From NCBI RefSeq assembly GCF_049059935.1, contig NZ_JBMGQR010000032.1, positions 1-44,241 of the forward strand: a stretch of DNA of 44,241 nucleotides, written 5' to 3'. The notes below the pieces were generated by a model. The model saw only the letters and a list, made by a program, of their open reading frames with translations, made no database searches and was not told the DNA's origin. The position numbers were made by a program, and so were the translations under genes. This DNA comes from JAURVT01 sp049059935 (lineage in GTDB: Bacteria > Actinomycetota > Actinomycetes > Propionibacteriales > Nocardioidaceae). Of the stretch, positions 43,556 through 44,241 are shown one piece after another (position 1 is the first letter of the stretch; each line of letters opens with the position of its first letter).

Positions 43556-44241
43556 ATGCGTCTGCGCACCCTCCCCGCCCTCGTCGTGACGGCCGCCCTG
43601 CTGGCCTCGTCCGCCCTGACCCTCACGGCGGCCGAGGCCGCCCCGAAGGGTCCGCGCAAGCTGACGATCGGCCACAGCGTCAAGGACCGGCCGATCAAGG
43701 CCTGGCGCCTCGGCGACCCGTCGGCGAAGACCAAGGTGCTGGTGTTCTCGGCCATGCACGGCGACGAGGTCGCGCCCCGCACGATCCTGCGCAACCTGCG
43801 CGACGGCTCCGACATCGCGAACGTCGACCTGTGGGTGGTGCCCGTCGTCAACCCCGACGCCGTCGCCCGCGACTCGCGGTACAACGCCCGCGGCGTGGAC
43901 GTGAACCGCAACTTCCCGGTGGCCTGGAAGAAGCGCAAGCACGCCGGCAGCCGACCGGCCTCGCAGCCCGAGACGCGCGCGCTGATGAAGCTCACGAACC
44001 GGGTCGACCCCGACTACGTGATCAACTTCCACCAGCCGCTGTACGGCATCGACACCACCGACTCGCGCTCGCCGGCCTTCGCCGACTCGCTGCGGCGCAA
44101 CCTCAAGCTGCCCGCCAAGGCGTTCCGCTGCGGCAGCGGCTGCCACGGCACGTTCACGCAGTGGTTCGACGAGACCCACGACGGCACCACCATCACCGTC
44201 GAGCTGGGGCGCAAGCCGACGCGGGCCTACCTCACCCGGAC
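43556..44241 (+). CDS. Secreted M14-family zinc carboxypeptidase (cut by window edge)
   Basis: At least 228 residues, cut at the 3' end by the window. A signal peptide (residues 1-29: basic start, VVTAALLASSALTLTAAEAA) targets it outside the cell. The metallocarboxypeptidase zinc site is complete: His68 and Glu71 in AMHGDE, and His159 in NFHQ. The catalytic Glu216 is in TVELG, and DVNRNFPVAW (115-124) is the usual substrate-binding landmark. It resembles the murein tripeptide amidase MpaA-like group, so wall-peptide turnover is likely. Two Cys (192 and 196, CGSGC) may form a disulfide. Confidence 0.9.
   Translation, partial: MRLRTLPALVVTAALLASSALTLTAAEAAPKGPRKLTIGHSVKDRPIKAWRLGDPSAKTKVLVFSAMHGDEVAPRTILRNLRDGSDIANVDLWVVPVVNPDAVARDSRYNARGVDVNRNFPVAWKKRKHAGSRPASQPETRALMKLTNRVDPDYVINFHQPLYGIDTTDSRSPAFADSLRRNLKLPAKAFRCGSGCHGTFTQWFDETHDGTTITVELGRKPTRAYLTR

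Overview
The window is a gene-dense, very GC-rich stretch of an actinobacterial chromosome. The gene content points to a member of the Nocardioidaceae (Nocardioides/Aeromicrobium-like): a mycothiol deacetylase (mshB) followed by a DUF6113-type membrane protein, an fdxA-dapC pair, a dapD/dapE/LOG/FolP2-type cluster as in mycobacteria, the glpX-DUF4245-xseBA-ispH block, and many genes that look leaderless, with a -10 hexamer only 6-8 bases before the start codon. The family-level assignment is inference. No rRNA, tRNA, CRISPR, transposase, integrase or phage gene was seen. No gap exceeds about 200 bases.

Layout. (1) 1-2381, minus strand: a PfkB sugar kinase cut by the window edge, class II fructose-1,6-bisphosphatase and an alpha/beta hydrolase. 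(2) 2421-4639, minus: ATPase and permease of a molybdate-type ABC transporter with an HTH-TOBE regulator but no modA. (3) 4675-9715: ThrE-like exporter, DUF4245 protein, exonuclease VII (xseB, xseA), divergent ispH and a DUF6542 membrane protein. (4) 9725-13431: rmuC, a GNAT acetyltransferase, ychF and a pentapeptide-DinB protein. (5) 13432-22287: a signalling region with two large GGDEF-EAL proteins. The first has a structured 5' leader and is coupled by a 4-base overlap to a solute-binding lipoprotein; the second follows a secreted EEP-family nuclease/phosphatase. Between them lie an RluA-type pseudouridine synthase and two small membrane-protein genes. (6) 22335-27999: YibE/F protein, CPA1-type Na+/H+ antiporter coupled to a NUDIX protein, and an S9 (DPP IV-like) peptidase. 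(7) 28061-31648: mshB, DUF6113, flavin reductase and VanW genes in one plus-strand run. (8) 31653-42777: diaminopimelate/lysine genes (dapC, dapD, dapE) interspersed with ferredoxin, an iron-regulated siderophore-binding lipoprotein, a putative wall hydrolase, an alpha/beta hydrolase, a VOC protein, LOG, YdeI-like and CvpA-like genes and a FolP2-type gene. (9) 42793-44241: a DivIVA-domain protein, an SRPBCC protein and a secreted M14 peptidase cut by the window edge.

The most unusual material is the 13.4-16.5 kb locus, where a membrane diguanylate cyclase/phosphodiesterase is paired with an orphan solute-binding lipoprotein, an arrangement resembling the Vibrio NspS-MbaA sensory pair. Also unusual is a set of intergenic palindromes (16460, 34221, 34283, 41307, 41873 and probably 13437) sharing a 20-base, 7-2-7 hairpin geometry whose arms differ in sequence but keep pairing. 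Other points of note are a mod transporter lacking modA, a folate-synthase homologue lacking the STRPG loop, and divergent leaderless promoters packed into 15-35 bases.
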